36,243 nucleotides of DNA from Ignavibacteriota bacterium (GCA_022616555.1 JAKEEG010000036.1:1-36243), one strand, 5' to 3'; shown: positions 1 to 8,561, counted from the stretch's first letter. Program-made: numbers and translations. Notes: a model not told the origin generated them from the letters alone.

Positions 1-99
1 CGTCATCGGAGACACTCGGCGCTCGGATATCACTCGCCGGTTGACTTCGAACAATTACACTCTTAACTTCGTGTCCAACTTTTCGGGGAAAGATCAACA
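1..99 (-). mobile_element. possible terminal inverted repeat of an IS3-family element (partial, off window)
   Basis: Read on the minus strand from 99 leftwards, the sequence starts with TG and contains CCCCGAAAAGTTGGACAC (positions 71-88). This resembles the ends of IS3/IS150-group insertion sequences, which typically start with TG and carry a C-rich/AAGTTGGACAC block. An ATG on the minus strand at 6-4 could be the start of an orfA, but only two codons are visible. No transposase can be read and the other end is outside the window, so target duplications cannot be tested. Bases 100-142 hold nothing I recognise. The assignment rests on recalled family resemblance only. Confidence 0.35.
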
Positions 100-142
100 A
101 CGCACCACGGCAAGGTGTGAGTGCGCCAAGTATCTAACATTC

Positions 143-835
143 TCATTCTGTTGCACCAAAAGGATAACACCGCGGCCAAAGCGGCGAAGGCGGTGCTACA
201 CAGGGTGGGTCACTTAAATACGATTCTGGGCACCAATATCCTTCAACATAACAAATTGGGAATACAACATCTGCCCGAACGGGGGCGCGCTCCTCAAAGA
301 CATACAGTTCTCCTGTGAGAACTAAGTCTTCCGGCGCCGCTCGATAAAAAACAGGGCAACCCGGTTCACAAAAGAAAGTAAACATCTCACCGCGAGGGTC
401 CACCATCCTGTCATCGAGAGAAAGATCCCATATGACCGAAAACACAATCGATTTCCCGGGGTCAAGTGTGAGCCGTTTCGTTATTCCGTTGTAATATTGG
501 GACCCAGATTCCAGCTGACTTGGTCCGATCGAAAACGTTCGTTTGATGTGCGGGACCCTCTGTGATTGTACTACAATCGTGCCATGGAAATTTACCGTGT
601 CATCTAAAGTCTCATCGTACGTATTCGTCACCGCAAAAAAGACAACTAACCAATTTTCGTATACTGTCGGCGTGACAAAATAATGATATAGCCCAGTCAT
701 TTCACCGCTCATGATCTTCTCCGGCTCAATATACGGCGGCAACACCTCGTCGCACGGGCCTAGGGTGAGCATAGCGAAAACAATGACCACATGGAGCGAT
801 ATTTTTGTGTTGTTTGGGCTCAAGCCGTTAATCAA
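143..835 (-). CDS. Cys-rich lipoprotein, paralog 1 of 3 (unknown function)
   Basis: Predicted exported lipoprotein of about 230 residues. I chose the TTG at 835 because GGAG (845-842) sits six bases upstream; TTGs at 847 and 841 are alternatives, and the first ATG (772) would truncate the signal peptide. A hydrophobic stretch ends in a lipobox-like LTLGPC followed by DE. The body shares blocks with the next two genes: SGEM(T/S)GLY near the start, a T-N-x-Y-(D/E)-E-T-L-(D/E)-D-T-V block, PHI-x-(K/R)-T, LDPG-x-SI with WD, and D-D-R-x-V-D-P-R-G-E. Paired cysteines and a Cys-x-PF ending suggest disulfides. A beta-sandwich surface protein is my guess; no known family is recognised. It is the last gene of a run that follows lysS. 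Confidence 0.72.
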   Translation of the reverse strand: MINGLSPNNTKISLHVVIVFAMLTLGPCDEVLPPYIEPEKIMSGEMTGLYHYFVTPTVYENWLVVFFAVTNTYDETLDDTVNFHGTIVVQSQRVPHIKRTFSIGPSQLESGSQYYNGITKRLTLDPGKSIVFSVIWDLSLDDRMVDPRGEMFTFFCEPGCPVFYRAAPEDLVLTGELYVFEERAPVRADVVFPICYVEGYWCPESYLSDPPCVAPPSPLWPRCYPFGATE

Positions 836-853
836 TTTCAACTCCAATTTATA

Positions 854-1534
854 TTATTCATTCCCTCCAAACGGGTTGCACGGATACAAATATGCGCTCG
901 AGTCAGCGCACAAAATATTCTCACTAATAGGGGGACAATTCTCATTAAAAATATCCCCATAAATGTAGCAAGCAGTAAACGTTCCAGTCGTGCGTAAGGG
1001 AGTTTGTTTGACAAACAAAATAACTTCGCCAGTGAGAACGAGTTCTTCCGGCATGGCATAACAGCGGTACTCGCAAACCAATTCGCCAAAGAATATGAAC
1101 AGCTCTCCCCGTGGGTCCACGCCGCGATCATCAACAACAAAATCCCACGTTACCGCAAATGTAATCGACCGACCTGGATCGAGTTTTAAAATTTTTGTAG
1201 CAGGGTCGTAGTACTGTACACCCGCATAAAGTTTATCGGGACTGATGGGGATAGTTCGCCTGATGTGAGGGTTTCGTTGTGAGCGTATCTCAATCGACCC
1301 CACAATATCCACCGTGTCTTCAAGCGTTTCGTCATAGATATTTGTTACGGTGAAAAATGCCGCCATGTTGTTTTCTGCGGCGGGGTTCACCCCAATCTCG
1401 TAGAGCCCGGACATTTCTCCGGAGAGAAGCTGTTCAGGATCATTATACGCAGGGAGTTGCTCATCACATGAGGCAAACATCATGAACATTCCTGCCATAA
1501 CAGCGCTAAAAAAAATTTTAAACCTACGTAACAT
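854..1534 (-). CDS. Cys-rich lipoprotein, paralog 2 of 3 (unknown function)
   Basis: 226 residues, ATG start, signal peptide with hydrophobic core and lipobox MFASC (Cys at about residue 23) followed by D-E, so predicted to be lipid-anchored. It carries the same blocks as its neighbours: SGEMSGLY, T-N-I-Y-D-E-T-L-E-D-T-V, RNPHIRRT, LDPGRSITF with TWDF, and VDDRGVDPRGE. Cysteines recur at matching places (C-x3-C around residue 150, then four near the C-terminus ending CNPFGG). It lies 18 bases upstream of the paralog 1 start in the same direction and 41 bases downstream of paralog 3, consistent with tandem duplication within one transcription unit. The function is unknown. Identity among the three copies looks moderate by eye, so the duplication is not recent. 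Confidence 0.75.
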   Translation of the reverse strand: MLRRFKIFFSAVMAGMFMMFASCDEQLPAYNDPEQLLSGEMSGLYEIGVNPAAENNMAAFFTVTNIYDETLEDTVDIVGSIEIRSQRNPHIRRTIPISPDKLYAGVQYYDPATKILKLDPGRSITFAVTWDFVVDDRGVDPRGELFIFFGELVCEYRCYAMPEELVLTGEVILFVKQTPLRTTGTFTACYIYGDIFNENCPPISENILCADSSAYLYPCNPFGGNE

Positions 1535-1575
1535 GAATCGGCTATTTCATTAGAGCTACGGTTATTGACCTTTCC

Positions 1576-2226
1576 TCAGAATGGGTAACATCGTGCCCAA
1601 GCCGTTTGTGGCGGTTCTACGCACGGTGGGTCTGTAATGATCGAGCTGCAAGCTGGTGGCCCAATATATGGATAAACGTAACAGACCGGAATGACCATCA
1701 TTGCCCTTACGGGTGCACGCTCATCGAAAATAAGTACTTCGCCCGACACGAAAAACTCCTCTTTTGTCGCTCTACACCGACCAACGCATTCAGGGTCGCT
1801 GTAGAATGTAAACAACTCTCCCCTCGGATCAACTTCACGGTCATCAGAAGTAAAGTCCCACACAATTCGGAATGTAATTGATGCCTCCGGGTCTAGTATC
1901 AATTGCCTTGTCAATGGATTGTAATATTGTGTACCGGAATGAAGGCTTGAGGAGGAAAAAGAAATCGTCTTTGTAATATGGGGGAACTTAATGGATTGTA
2001 TCTTGATGGACCCTTGAAAGTTCACTGTGTCATCAAGGGTTTCCTCATAAATATTCGTGATGGTGAAATACGTACTGAGATGATTGCCTCCTCCCAAAAC
2101 ATACAGCCCAGACATTTCACCCTGCAGAAAATCTTCAGGCTCGGTATATGGCGGCAATATCTCATCGCACGGGCCAAGGAGAAACACTAATCCCGCGAGG
2201 TGAACAAACCATCGGTTCGTCTTCAT
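1576..2226 (-). CDS. Cys-rich lipoprotein, paralog 3 of 3 (unknown function)
   Basis: 216 residues, ATG start, signal peptide with lipobox VFLLGPC (Cys at about residue 20) followed by DEILPPY, almost the same as paralog 1 (DEVLPPY). Shared blocks are QGEMSGLY, T-N-I-Y-E-E-T-L-D-D-T-V-N-F-x-G-S-I, FPHITKT, LDPEASITF with WDF, and DDREVDPRGELFTF. Conserved cysteines are in C-x3-C and in a C-terminal cluster ending RCYPF. It starts 38 bases after the lysS stop codon and is probably co-transcribed with it. Unlike the other two it stops directly after CYPF, without the short acidic tail. No enzymatic motif is visible. An outer-membrane or periplasmic structural or adhesion role is only a guess. 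Confidence 0.75.
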   Translation of the reverse strand: MKTNRWFVHLAGLVFLLGPCDEILPPYTEPEDFLQGEMSGLYVLGGGNHLSTYFTITNIYEETLDDTVNFQGSIKIQSIKFPHITKTISFSSSSLHSGTQYYNPLTRQLILDPEASITFRIVWDFTSDDREVDPRGELFTFYSDPECVGRCRATKEEFFVSGEVLIFDERAPVRAMMVIPVCYVYPYIGPPACSSIITDPPCVEPPQTAWARCYPF

Positions 2227-2264
2227 ATATAAGTGGAAAGAAGTAGTATCAATTAATGAATAGG

Positions 2265-3806
2265 TTATTTCTCCGGTTTCATTTGTGGAAAAAATATAAC
2301 ATCTCGAATCGACGTCTGTCCAGTCAACAACATTGTTAATCTGTCAATGCCAATACCGAGCCCTGCTGTGGGCGGCATGCCGTACTCTAACGCACGTAAG
2401 AAATCCTCATCTAAGGGCTGCGCCTCTTCATCGCCGCGGGCGCGGAGTTTTACTTGTTCTTCGAACCTAGCTCGCTGGTCAAGCGGGTCGTTTAATTCGG
2501 AAAATGCATTGCACACCTCTTGACCGTTGGCGAACGCCTCGAATCGCTCAACTAGTCCCTGCTCGCTTCTGTGTTTCTTCGCAAGCGGCGACAACTCAAC
2601 CGGGTAGTCGGTAATGAATATCGGCTGAATTAAATGCGGTTGCACTCTCGCACTGAAAATTTCATCAATGAGTCCACCCACCCCCTGCGCCGCTTCTATC
2701 TCAATATGCAACTCTTTGCAGGTCTTTCGCAAGTCCTCTTCCGATTTCCCCCGTAAATCCCGTCCGGTGTATTCCTTAATGGCTCCGAACATCGTTATCC
2801 GTTTCCAGGGAGGCTTAAAATCAATGGTATGCTCACCTATACTAATGGTCGACGAGCCGTTGACTGCCACGGCCGCCTCATGAACCATACCCTCAGTCAA
2901 TTCCATCATCCAGCGGTAATCCCGGTAGGCAACATACAGCTCCAGCATGGTGAATTCCGGATTATGGTTGCGGTCCATGCCTTCGTTGCGGAAGTCTTTG
3001 GAGATTTCGTACACGCCGTCGTATCCACCTACAATGAGGCGTTTGAGATACAGTTCATCGGCGATACGGAGATACAGCTTCACATCCAGCGCGTTGTGGT
3101 GAGTGACAAACGGCCTTGCAGACGCGCCGCCGTACAACGGCTGAAGTACCGGAGTCTCGACTTCAAGGAAATTTTTTGCATCAAGAAATTTCCTGAATCC
3201 GCTGATGAGCTTTGCGCGCTTGATGAATACCTCGCGCACCTCAGGACTCACCACCAAATCGACATAGCGCTGGCGGTAGCGAAGCTCTTTGTCGGAAAAC
3301 GGATCATAAACCACCTTGTTGCCCTGCTCATCCACTTTCTCCTTCACTACTGGCAACGGCCTTAGTGATTTCGCGAGCAATGTCAGCTTTTGTGCGTGGA
3401 TGGAGACCTCTCCCATTTTCGTACGGAATAAAAATCCCGTTATGCCGATAATATCGCCGATGTCAAACAACTTATAAGCGTCGTAGATCGAGCCAAGGTC
3501 ATCTTTCTTGAGATAGACCTGAATCTTCCCCTGCGAGTCCTGAACATGGCAGAATGATGCTTTGCCCATGCGACGGATAGACATAATGCGGCCCGCAAGC
3601 ATAACAGTACGTTGTGGCGCATCGTCTTTGAACGAATCAATGCTCTCTTTCGAAAAATCCGTTCGGTTAAACTCATGCGGATACGGCTCGACGCCAAGCT
3701 TCTTCAGCTCCTCCAGCTCCTCGCGCCGCCTTTGCATGAGCACGTTGAGGTCTTCGTGTTCGACTTGTGGTTCTTGAACTAGCTTTTGTTTTGTTTTTTC
3801 GCTCAT
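2265..3806 (-). CDS. lysS: lysyl-tRNA synthetase, class II
   Basis: Charges tRNA-Lys with lysine in the cytoplasm. The 513-residue protein has the usual order: a variable N-terminal helix, an OB-fold anticodon-binding domain (about 60-170, containing [25 protein letters not shown]-type sequence), then the class II catalytic core. Motif 1 lies around [11 protein letters not shown], motif 2 around [20 protein letters not shown], and motif 3 is [14 protein letters not shown] near the C-terminus followed by RDVIFFPQM. The length is normal for the bacterial enzyme. The start is the ATG at 3806; no clear Shine-Dalgarno precedes it. It lies downstream of the pseudouridine synthase gene across an 88-base gap filled by a palindromic repeat, and upstream of the three lipoprotein genes. 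Confidence 0.97.
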   Translation of the reverse strand: MSEKTKQKLVQEPQVEHEDLNVLMQRRREELEELKKLGVEPYPHEFNRTDFSKESIDSFKDDAPQRTVMLAGRIMSIRRMGKASFCHVQDSQGKIQVYLKKDDLGSIYDAYKLFDIGDIIGITGFLFRTKMGEVSIHAQKLTLLAKSLRPLPVVKEKVDEQGNKVVYDPFSDKELRYRQRYVDLVVSPEVREVFIKRAKLISGFRKFLDAKNFLEVETPVLQPLYGGASARPFVTHHNALDVKLYLRIADELYLKRLIVGGYDGVYEISKDFRNEGMDRNHNPEFTMLELYVAYRDYRWMMELTEGMVHEAAVAVNGSSTISIGEHTIDFKPPWKRITMFGAIKEYTGRDLRGKSEEDLRKTCKELHIEIEAAQGVGGLIDEIFSARVQPHLIQPIFITDYPVELSPLAKKHRSEQGLVERFEAFANGQEVCNAFSELNDPLDQRARFEEQVKLRARGDEEAQPLDEDFLRALEYGMPPTAGLGIGIDRLTMLLTGQTSIRDVIFFPQMKPEK

Positions 3807-3819
3807 TTTTGTTTCTTGG

Positions 3820-3875
3820 GTAACCGCATCCTTGAGGATGCGCTTCCATTTCGCAGTCTGAAGCCTGCGACTACC
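3820..3875. repeat. intergenic double-hairpin repeat (family D, copy 1)
   Basis: Two adjacent perfect hairpins: CGCATCC-TTGA-GGATGCG (3825-3842) and CGCAG-N8-CTGCG (3852-3869), flanked by GTAACC and GACTACC. A related element with the same (G)GTAG(T/C)CGCAGGCT edge lies at 24915-24972. Elements of this look are dispersed in many bacterial genomes. It sits between the lysS start and the upstream gene and has no T-run after the stems, so I do not call it a terminator. Confidence 0.6.
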
Positions 3876-3894
3876 GATTCATGCACAAAATAAA

Positions 3895-4656
3895 CTATGA
3901 TGCTAACCCCGCCACCTTCTTCAAATGCTCCACTTCCTTGCTTTGCAACTTTCGCCACTTGCCGCGCGGCAAACCTGTTGTAGTAATACCGGCGAACGAG
4001 ATGCGATCGAGCCGCTTCACATCGTACTTCATTGCTTCAAACATCCGGCGCACTTCCCTGTTTCTGCCTTCATGGATCGAAACAAACAGTTCCATCCGTT
4101 TAGTCTTGGGCAACACCTCGGCAAAATTCGCTTGCGCCATGCCGTCTTCCAATCTGATACCCGTTTCCAGCCTGCGGAAATCATCGTCGGAAATCCCCTT
4201 GTCTAGCTTCACATGATAGACTTTCTCGACTTCAAACTTCGGGTGCATAAGCGCGTTGGCAAGCTCGCCGTCGTTCGTGAACAATAATACCCCTGTCGTA
4301 TTGCGGTCTAATCTACCTATCGGATACACGCGCTCTCGCGAACGCACATAATCCATCACCGTCGGGCGGCCCTTTTCATCTTTGACAGTAGTAATGGTGT
4401 CCTTCGGCTTGTTGAGGACGAAATAGACTTGCTTGTGCTCGATAAAAACGGGATTCCCCTGCACGGTCACGCGGTCGCGGCGCGGGTTGACCTTCACGCC
4501 GAATTCTTGTATCACTCGCCCGTTGATTTTTACTGCCCCGGAGAGTATTAACTCGTCGTTGCTACGGCGCGACCCGATGCCCGCTAACGCAAGATATTTG
4601 TTTAACCGAATACTTTCTTCAGGAACCCTTGCACTGTCTCTTTGAGTAGTTGCCAT
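3895..4656 (-). CDS. rluB: RluB/RsuA-type rRNA pseudouridine synthase
   Basis: Converts a specific uridine in rRNA to pseudouridine; RluB-type enzymes act on 23S rRNA. The 253-residue protein has an N-terminal S4 RNA-binding domain (about 15-65, IRLNKYLALAGIGSRR and VKINGRVI) followed by the RsuA-family catalytic domain with the signature YPIGRLDRNTTGVLL, in which Asp117 is the expected catalytic aspartate. The VYHVKL and NREVRRMFEA blocks also fit the family. RluB versus RluE/F/RsuA specificity cannot be settled by eye; presence of S4 and the scpA-scpB-rluB order, common in Firmicutes and many other phyla, favour RluB. The ATG start lies inside the 3' end of scpB, overlapping by 55 bases, so translation of the two is probably coupled. 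Confidence 0.92.
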   Translation of the reverse strand: MATTQRDSARVPEESIRLNKYLALAGIGSRRSNDELILSGAVKINGRVIQEFGVKVNPRRDRVTVQGNPVFIEHKQVYFVLNKPKDTITTVKDEKGRPTVMDYVRSRERVYPIGRLDRNTTGVLLFTNDGELANALMHPKFEVEKVYHVKLDKGISDDDFRRLETGIRLEDGMAQANFAEVLPKTKRMELFVSIHEGRNREVRRMFEAMKYDVKRLDRISFAGITTTGLPRGKWRKLQSKEVEHLKKVAGLAS

Positions 4657-6011
4657 CGGCTCTTTGGTTTAGCTGGTTCGCGCACCTCGTCATCGATTGG
4701 CGCGACAAATGGAGGAACTGCCTCAAGCGCCGCTTCTTGCGCCGCCTCGGCTGTTACACTGTGGGTAGGCTGTTCATCATCTTGCACGGTGGTCTGCTCC
4801 GACTCCGTCGGGGCCTCTTCCACCTGCTCTTTTTCAACCCTGTTCTCTTGAATATCGCTTACTTCGCCTGGAATGACCTGCTCTTCAATAAACTCCTCTG
4901 TTTCTTCTTCCTCCGGGATTAAGTCTTCTGTAATCCGTGCTTCTGTGTCTGGTGTCGACATTTCAATCACCGGCGCCTGAGGCTCTTCCGCTGTCTCGGG
5001 AGCACGGTCTTGAACCTCGATTTCCGGCTCTTCGCTCAGCTCAGTTGCCCCCTCCTCATTCATTTCAATCGGAGAAAGATTCACAGGCATATCGACTGAC
5101 GGTATATCCGATAATTGTATGTCGGAAGTGCTTTCGATAGATTCCTCTAACCCCTTTTCCTGTATAGGTTCTAACTGCTGTGTATCAAGAGTTTCCGACG
5201 TAAGTTGCGAAGCCGCATCTTCTATGGATTCATCCATCTCCCCGTCTTTCTTTACACCCAATTCCCTGCTCTGTTTCTTGGGAACGATCTCCACTGCACC
5301 GTCCATTTCTGCTTTCTTCTTCGGGATATGCGGGAGCCGGGACTTGAAGTCCTCCTCCTCCTGCTTCTTCCTCTCCGCGTCTGCCTGCTCCTGCGCTTCA
5401 AGCATACGGCGCTCTGTCTCATAGCGGCTATCGGCAAGGAGCTCTTCGATTTCGCGTGGCTTCGGCAGGTCCGAGATATCGTTCAACCCGAAATGCTTTA
5501 AAAAGACTTCTGTTGTCCCGTACAGCAACGGACGGCCGGGTGTCGGTGCGCGTCCAGTGATCGTGACCAGCTTCTTCTCAAGCAAAGTACCGAGAACGTA
5601 ATCGCAGTCAACACCACGGATTGCTTCGATATCGGGGCGCGTAATGGGTTGGCGATACGCGATGATGGCGAGCGTCTCCAACGACGACTGCGAGAGCTTT
5701 CGCTTGCCTTGCTCTTTGTATAATTTGCCTACCCACTCCGCATACTCAGGGACGGTCGAATACTGATAGCCGCCGGCAATGCGAACAATTCGATACGGCT
5801 TGTTTGCCTGCTGGTATTCTTCGTTGATCGTATCGACAACCGACTCAACGTTCAACTCGGCGGACTGCCCGCTCTCGGCTAGAATATTCTTGAGCTGTTT
5901 CACCGTCAGTGGGTCGGACGAAGCGAAAATAATCGCCTCAACCAGCTCCTTCACGGTCACAGGAATATTCAGCACACGTTGTTCGGTAGTTACGACTGTC
6001 GTTTCAGGCAT
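4602..6011 (-). CDS. scpB: segregation and condensation protein B with long acidic C-terminal extension
   Basis: Kleisin-associated subunit of the Smc-ScpAB condensin used in chromosome organisation and segregation. Residues about 15-195 form the normal ScpB body of two winged-helix domains (VKELVEAIIFASSDPLTVKQL; QSSLETLAIIAYRQPITRPDIEAIRG; FLKHFGLNDISDLP). ScpB proteins are usually around 180-250 residues; this one has 469. The extra ~270 residues are low-complexity and very rich in Glu, Asp, Pro, Ser and Thr, after a charged helical stretch (200-225, ERRMLEAQEQADAERKKQEEE), and end in a basic/hydrophobic tail (RWQLLKETVQGFLKKVFG) that could be an amphipathic helix. The ATG start is six bases after the scpA stop; the ribosome-binding site GAGGA overlaps the scpA stop codon. 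Confidence 0.95.
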   Translation of the reverse strand: MPETTVVTTEQRVLNIPVTVKELVEAIIFASSDPLTVKQLKNILAESGQSAELNVESVVDTINEEYQQANKPYRIVRIAGGYQYSTVPEYAEWVGKLYKEQGKRKLSQSSLETLAIIAYRQPITRPDIEAIRGVDCDYVLGTLLEKKLVTITGRAPTPGRPLLYGTTEVFLKHFGLNDISDLPKPREIEELLADSRYETERRMLEAQEQADAERKKQEEEDFKSRLPHIPKKKAEMDGAVEIVPKKQSRELGVKKDGEMDESIEDAASQLTSETLDTQQLEPIQEKGLEESIESTSDIQLSDIPSVDMPVNLSPIEMNEEGATELSEEPEIEVQDRAPETAEEPQAPVIEMSTPDTEARITEDLIPEEEETEEFIEEQVIPGEVSDIQENRVEKEQVEEAPTESEQTTVQDDEQPTHSVTAEAAQEAALEAVPPFVAPIDDEVREPAKPKSRWQLLKETVQGFLKKVFG

Positions 6012-6017
6012 AGGTCC

Positions 6018-6734
6018 TCATGTAATATTGCGCATGATGGAAAGTTCGCTGAACGGCTCTGGTTGCCGGACGATAATGTCCTTCGACCGGATAACTTCGA
6101 GTAACGCAATAAATGTTACCACAACGCGTATCTTTTCTTGCATTCCTTCAATCAGCTCGCTGAACGTCGCTTCCGAGCGGCGCGAGAAGAAGTCGCGGAT
6201 GTACGCAATCTGCTCGTCGATAGACACATTGAGGCGCTGAATCTCATGCACGAATTTCTTCGGCATTCGCTGTACGGCAAACTGGAACGATGCAATCAAA
6301 TCGAACAACGATACATCGTTGAGCAACTGTTCGTCATCGTTCTCTTCCATCACCCTCGGGTCGGATTCAGTGTAGCCGCGATAGGCGACTTTCATCTGTG
6401 CATCTTCACGCTCAACAAGGTCTGTTGCGACTTCCTTGAAACGCTTGTATTCAATGAGCCGCTTTACGAGATTCGCGCGTGGGTCATCCTCTTCATCTTG
6501 ACCCGGCTCGGGCGGCAACAACAACTTTGCCTTGATTTCCATCAGCTCAGCCGCCATCACCAGGAAATCTCCGGCAATCTCTAAATCTAATTCCCGCATG
6601 TAATGCAGGTAATCGAAAAATTCTTTTGTCAGTTTCGAGATCGGGATGTTGTAAATATCCAGCTCATCCCGCTTAATGAAAAACAGCAGGAGGTCTAACG
6701 GTCCCTGAAAATCTCGAAGTTTAACGGTATACAT
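6018..6734 (-). CDS. scpA: segregation and condensation protein A (kleisin)
   Basis: Kleisin subunit that bridges Smc heads and binds ScpB. The 238-residue protein begins with the typical FQGPLDLLLFFIKRDELDIYNIPISKLTKEF and continues with the helical LDLEIAGDFLVMAAELMEIKAKLLLP block that contacts the Smc neck. The C-terminal winged helix is represented by ATFSELIEGMQEKIRVVVTFIALLEVIRSKDI. Length is normal. ATG start at 6734; the gene lies 39 bases after the trpS stop and is followed tightly by scpB, so trpS-scpA-scpB-rluB reads as one operon. Confidence 0.96.
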   Translation of the reverse strand: MYTVKLRDFQGPLDLLLFFIKRDELDIYNIPISKLTKEFFDYLHYMRELDLEIAGDFLVMAAELMEIKAKLLLPPEPGQDEEDDPRANLVKRLIEYKRFKEVATDLVEREDAQMKVAYRGYTESDPRVMEENDDEQLLNDVSLFDLIASFQFAVQRMPKKFVHEIQRLNVSIDEQIAYIRDFFSRRSEATFSELIEGMQEKIRVVVTFIALLEVIRSKDIIVRQPEPFSELSIMRNIT

Positions 6735-6773
6735 AGATTTTAAATTCGCAATTCAAAAATTCGCATTTCGAAA

Positions 6774-7754
6774 TTATCCGATTCCCATCGCGCTGTGCAC
6801 TTCAGACATCGTTTGCTGTGCTACCTTCAATGCACGTTGCTCGCCGTCCGCTAAAATATCCGTGACCTCTTCCGGATGTTGTTCATAGTACGCGCGCTTC
6901 TCCCGGTTCGGTGCAAGTGCATCAACAATGTGCTTCGCACAATTCATTTTGCAATCGAGACAGCCGAGAGCGCCGCTTTCGCATCCCGCGCGTATCTCAG
7001 GTACTTCTGCCGGATTAAACTTATTGTGATATGCAAACACCAGACAAATATCCGGTCGGCCCTTATCACCTTTGCGCAACTTTTGCGGGTCTGTCACCGC
7101 AGTTCGCATTTTCTTTGTAATCGCATCCTGGGAACCCGAAAGCAATATCGTATTCCCAACGGACTTACTCATCCGTTTGCCATCGAGTCCGGGTAAACGG
7201 GCGAATTTTGTAATCTTTCCCTCCGGTTCGGGAAACACTGGCTTGTAGAGAGTGTTAAATCTCCGCGCAATCTCACGCGTAATTTCAATGTGCGGCAACT
7301 GGTCTTCACCTACCGGCACGACATCACCTTTGTAGAGCAAAATATCTGCCGCCTGCAGCACGGGATAACCCAAATGCCCGTAAGCGACGTTCTCCATTTC
7401 TAAATCCCTCACCTGCTCCTTCAGCGTCGGATTTCTTTCCAACCGCGCCGTCGTCACCAGCATTGAAAAAATCAAATGCAGCTCTGTGTGCTGCTTAATC
7501 TGCGACTGGCGGAACATCGGGCTTTGCTTCGGGTCAAGCCCTGCGGCAAGCCAATCCACCAGCATATCGATCGAATTCTTATAAATATTCTCCGTGCGCT
7601 GGTCTGTCGTCAACGCATGGTAATCGGCAATAAGATGGTAATTCTGATACTCCCCCTGAAGCGCTACCCAATTTTCCAGTGCGCCGACGAGATGCCCCAG
7701 ATGGAGCTTGCCCGTGGGGCGCATACCGCTGAGAATAACTTTCTTTTTTGCCAA
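6774..7754 (-). CDS. trpS: tryptophanyl-tRNA synthetase
   Basis: Charges tRNA-Trp. The 326-residue class I synthetase shows the HIGH-type motif as PTGKLHLGHLVGALENW at the N-terminus and the KMSKS loop as GKRMSKSVGNTI near residue 200. The DILLYKGDVVPVGEDQLPHIEITREIARRFN block is diagnostic for TrpRS. The start codon is a TTG at 7754; an AAGGAG lies about 12 bases upstream and there is no in-frame ATG or GTG nearby, so the start is somewhat uncertain. It is downstream of the HNH gene (32-base gap) and upstream of scpA, all minus strand. Confidence 0.96.
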   Translation of the reverse strand: MAKKKVILSGMRPTGKLHLGHLVGALENWVALQGEYQNYHLIADYHALTTDQRTENIYKNSIDMLVDWLAAGLDPKQSPMFRQSQIKQHTELHLIFSMLVTTARLERNPTLKEQVRDLEMENVAYGHLGYPVLQAADILLYKGDVVPVGEDQLPHIEITREIARRFNTLYKPVFPEPEGKITKFARLPGLDGKRMSKSVGNTILLSGSQDAITKKMRTAVTDPQKLRKGDKGRPDICLVFAYHNKFNPAEVPEIRAGCESGALGCLDCKMNCAKHIVDALAPNREKRAYYEQHPEEVTDILADGEQRALKVAQQTMSEVHSAMGIG

Positions 7755-7786
7755 AGACGCGTGAAGCTCCTTTCACCGAAAGCGCA

Positions 7787-8365
7787 TCAATTCATAAACA
7801 GGTACGGTTTCCAGACTTCATCCACGCGGCCGACAAAATCGCGCAGGAACATCACATGGTTCGGGCGAATCGGTTTACGCCGCAGCACCATCTCCGCTTC
7901 GTGCGGTGTCCGGTCGCCTTTCTTATTATTACAGCGCACGCAGGCGCAGACGAGGTTCTCCCATGATTCATCTCCGCCACGCGCTTTCGGCAAGATATGG
8001 TCAACCGTCAAGGGCACGTCTGCCCGGCCGCAGTACTGGCAGCGGTGGCTATCTCGGCGAAGAATATTCTTGCGCGAGAGGACAATTCGTTTGTAGGGAA
8101 CACGGACGTAGATACCGAGACGAACGACGCTCGGAAAGGGCATCGTCGCAGAGACAGAATGGAGATGAAGGCCGTCGGCAGCCGCTATCAATTCAGCTTT
8201 CCCGAGGTAAAGAAGAATGATCGCTTTTTTGACGTTGCATACACTCAGTGGCTCGTAATTGTGATTGAGGACGAGCACCTTTCGATTCAACTTCCCGTTC
8301 GAAATTATGACATGCGCTTTTGCACTGAAGACGGACACACCTCCTTGTCTATAACTATACAACAT
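7787..8365 (-). CDS. HNH endonuclease-family protein
   Basis: 192 residues. The C-terminal half is an HNH zinc-finger nuclease domain: C-Q-Y-C (109-112), VDHILPKARGG with the catalytic-type Asp122-His123, N137 in the NLV block, and C-V-R-C-N-N (142-147), so four cysteines would hold a structural zinc. The N-terminal part (KVLVLNHNYEPLSVCNVKKAIILLYLGKAE) is typical of a widespread chromosomal HNH family of unknown biological role, not of homing or restriction enzymes. The ATG at 8365 is taken as start, but a strong AAGGAGGT lies inside the reading frame about 20 bases downstream with no properly spaced start after it, so the true start may differ. A good promoter lies just upstream, and this gene probably heads the trpS-scpAB operon. 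Confidence 0.9.
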   Translation of the reverse strand: MLYSYRQGGVSVFSAKAHVIISNGKLNRKVLVLNHNYEPLSVCNVKKAIILLYLGKAELIAAADGLHLHSVSATMPFPSVVRLGIYVRVPYKRIVLSRKNILRRDSHRCQYCGRADVPLTVDHILPKARGGDESWENLVCACVRCNNKKGDRTPHEAEMVLRRKPIRPNHVMFLRDFVGRVDEVWKPYLFMN

Positions 8366-8418
8366 CTACACCAGCGAATGAAGTTCTTACTTGAGATAGC
8401 GTCGCTTAGGCATTGTAA

Positions 8419-8447
8419 AATATAGCATAACGCTCAGCCAGAGTCAA
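8419..8447 (-). promoter_or_regulatory. sigma70-type promoter for the HNH-trpS-scpAB operon
   Basis: On the minus strand TTGACT (8447-8442) is followed after exactly 17 bases by TATATT (8424-8419), a near-consensus promoter. The predicted start is near 8411, giving a leader of about 45 bases before the HNH ATG. No other promoter this good is seen before lysS, so it may drive the whole block to the lipoprotein genes. Confidence 0.65.
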
Positions 8448-8475
8448 GTCCGAACCATTTCCAAAAAATGAAAAA

Positions 8476-8561
8476 TAGAACACGGAAAAGGCGGATTGGA
8501 CAGATTAACACTGATACAAATCAGTGCATTTTCAGTCTAATTCCGCTGTTACTGTGTTCTA
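8476..8561. repeat. palindromic intergenic element (family E)
   Basis: An 86-base imperfect palindrome. The outer arms are TAGAACAC (8476-8483) and GTGTTCTA (8554-8561), a middle arm pairs GCGGATT with AATTCCGC, and the core is a perfect hairpin CACTGAT-ACAA-ATCAGTG (8509-8526). It lies between the aroC stop (8575) and the HNH promoter. A repeated palindrome of REP type is likely; it could also act as a terminator stem for aroC, but no T-run follows on the minus strand. Confidence 0.6.
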
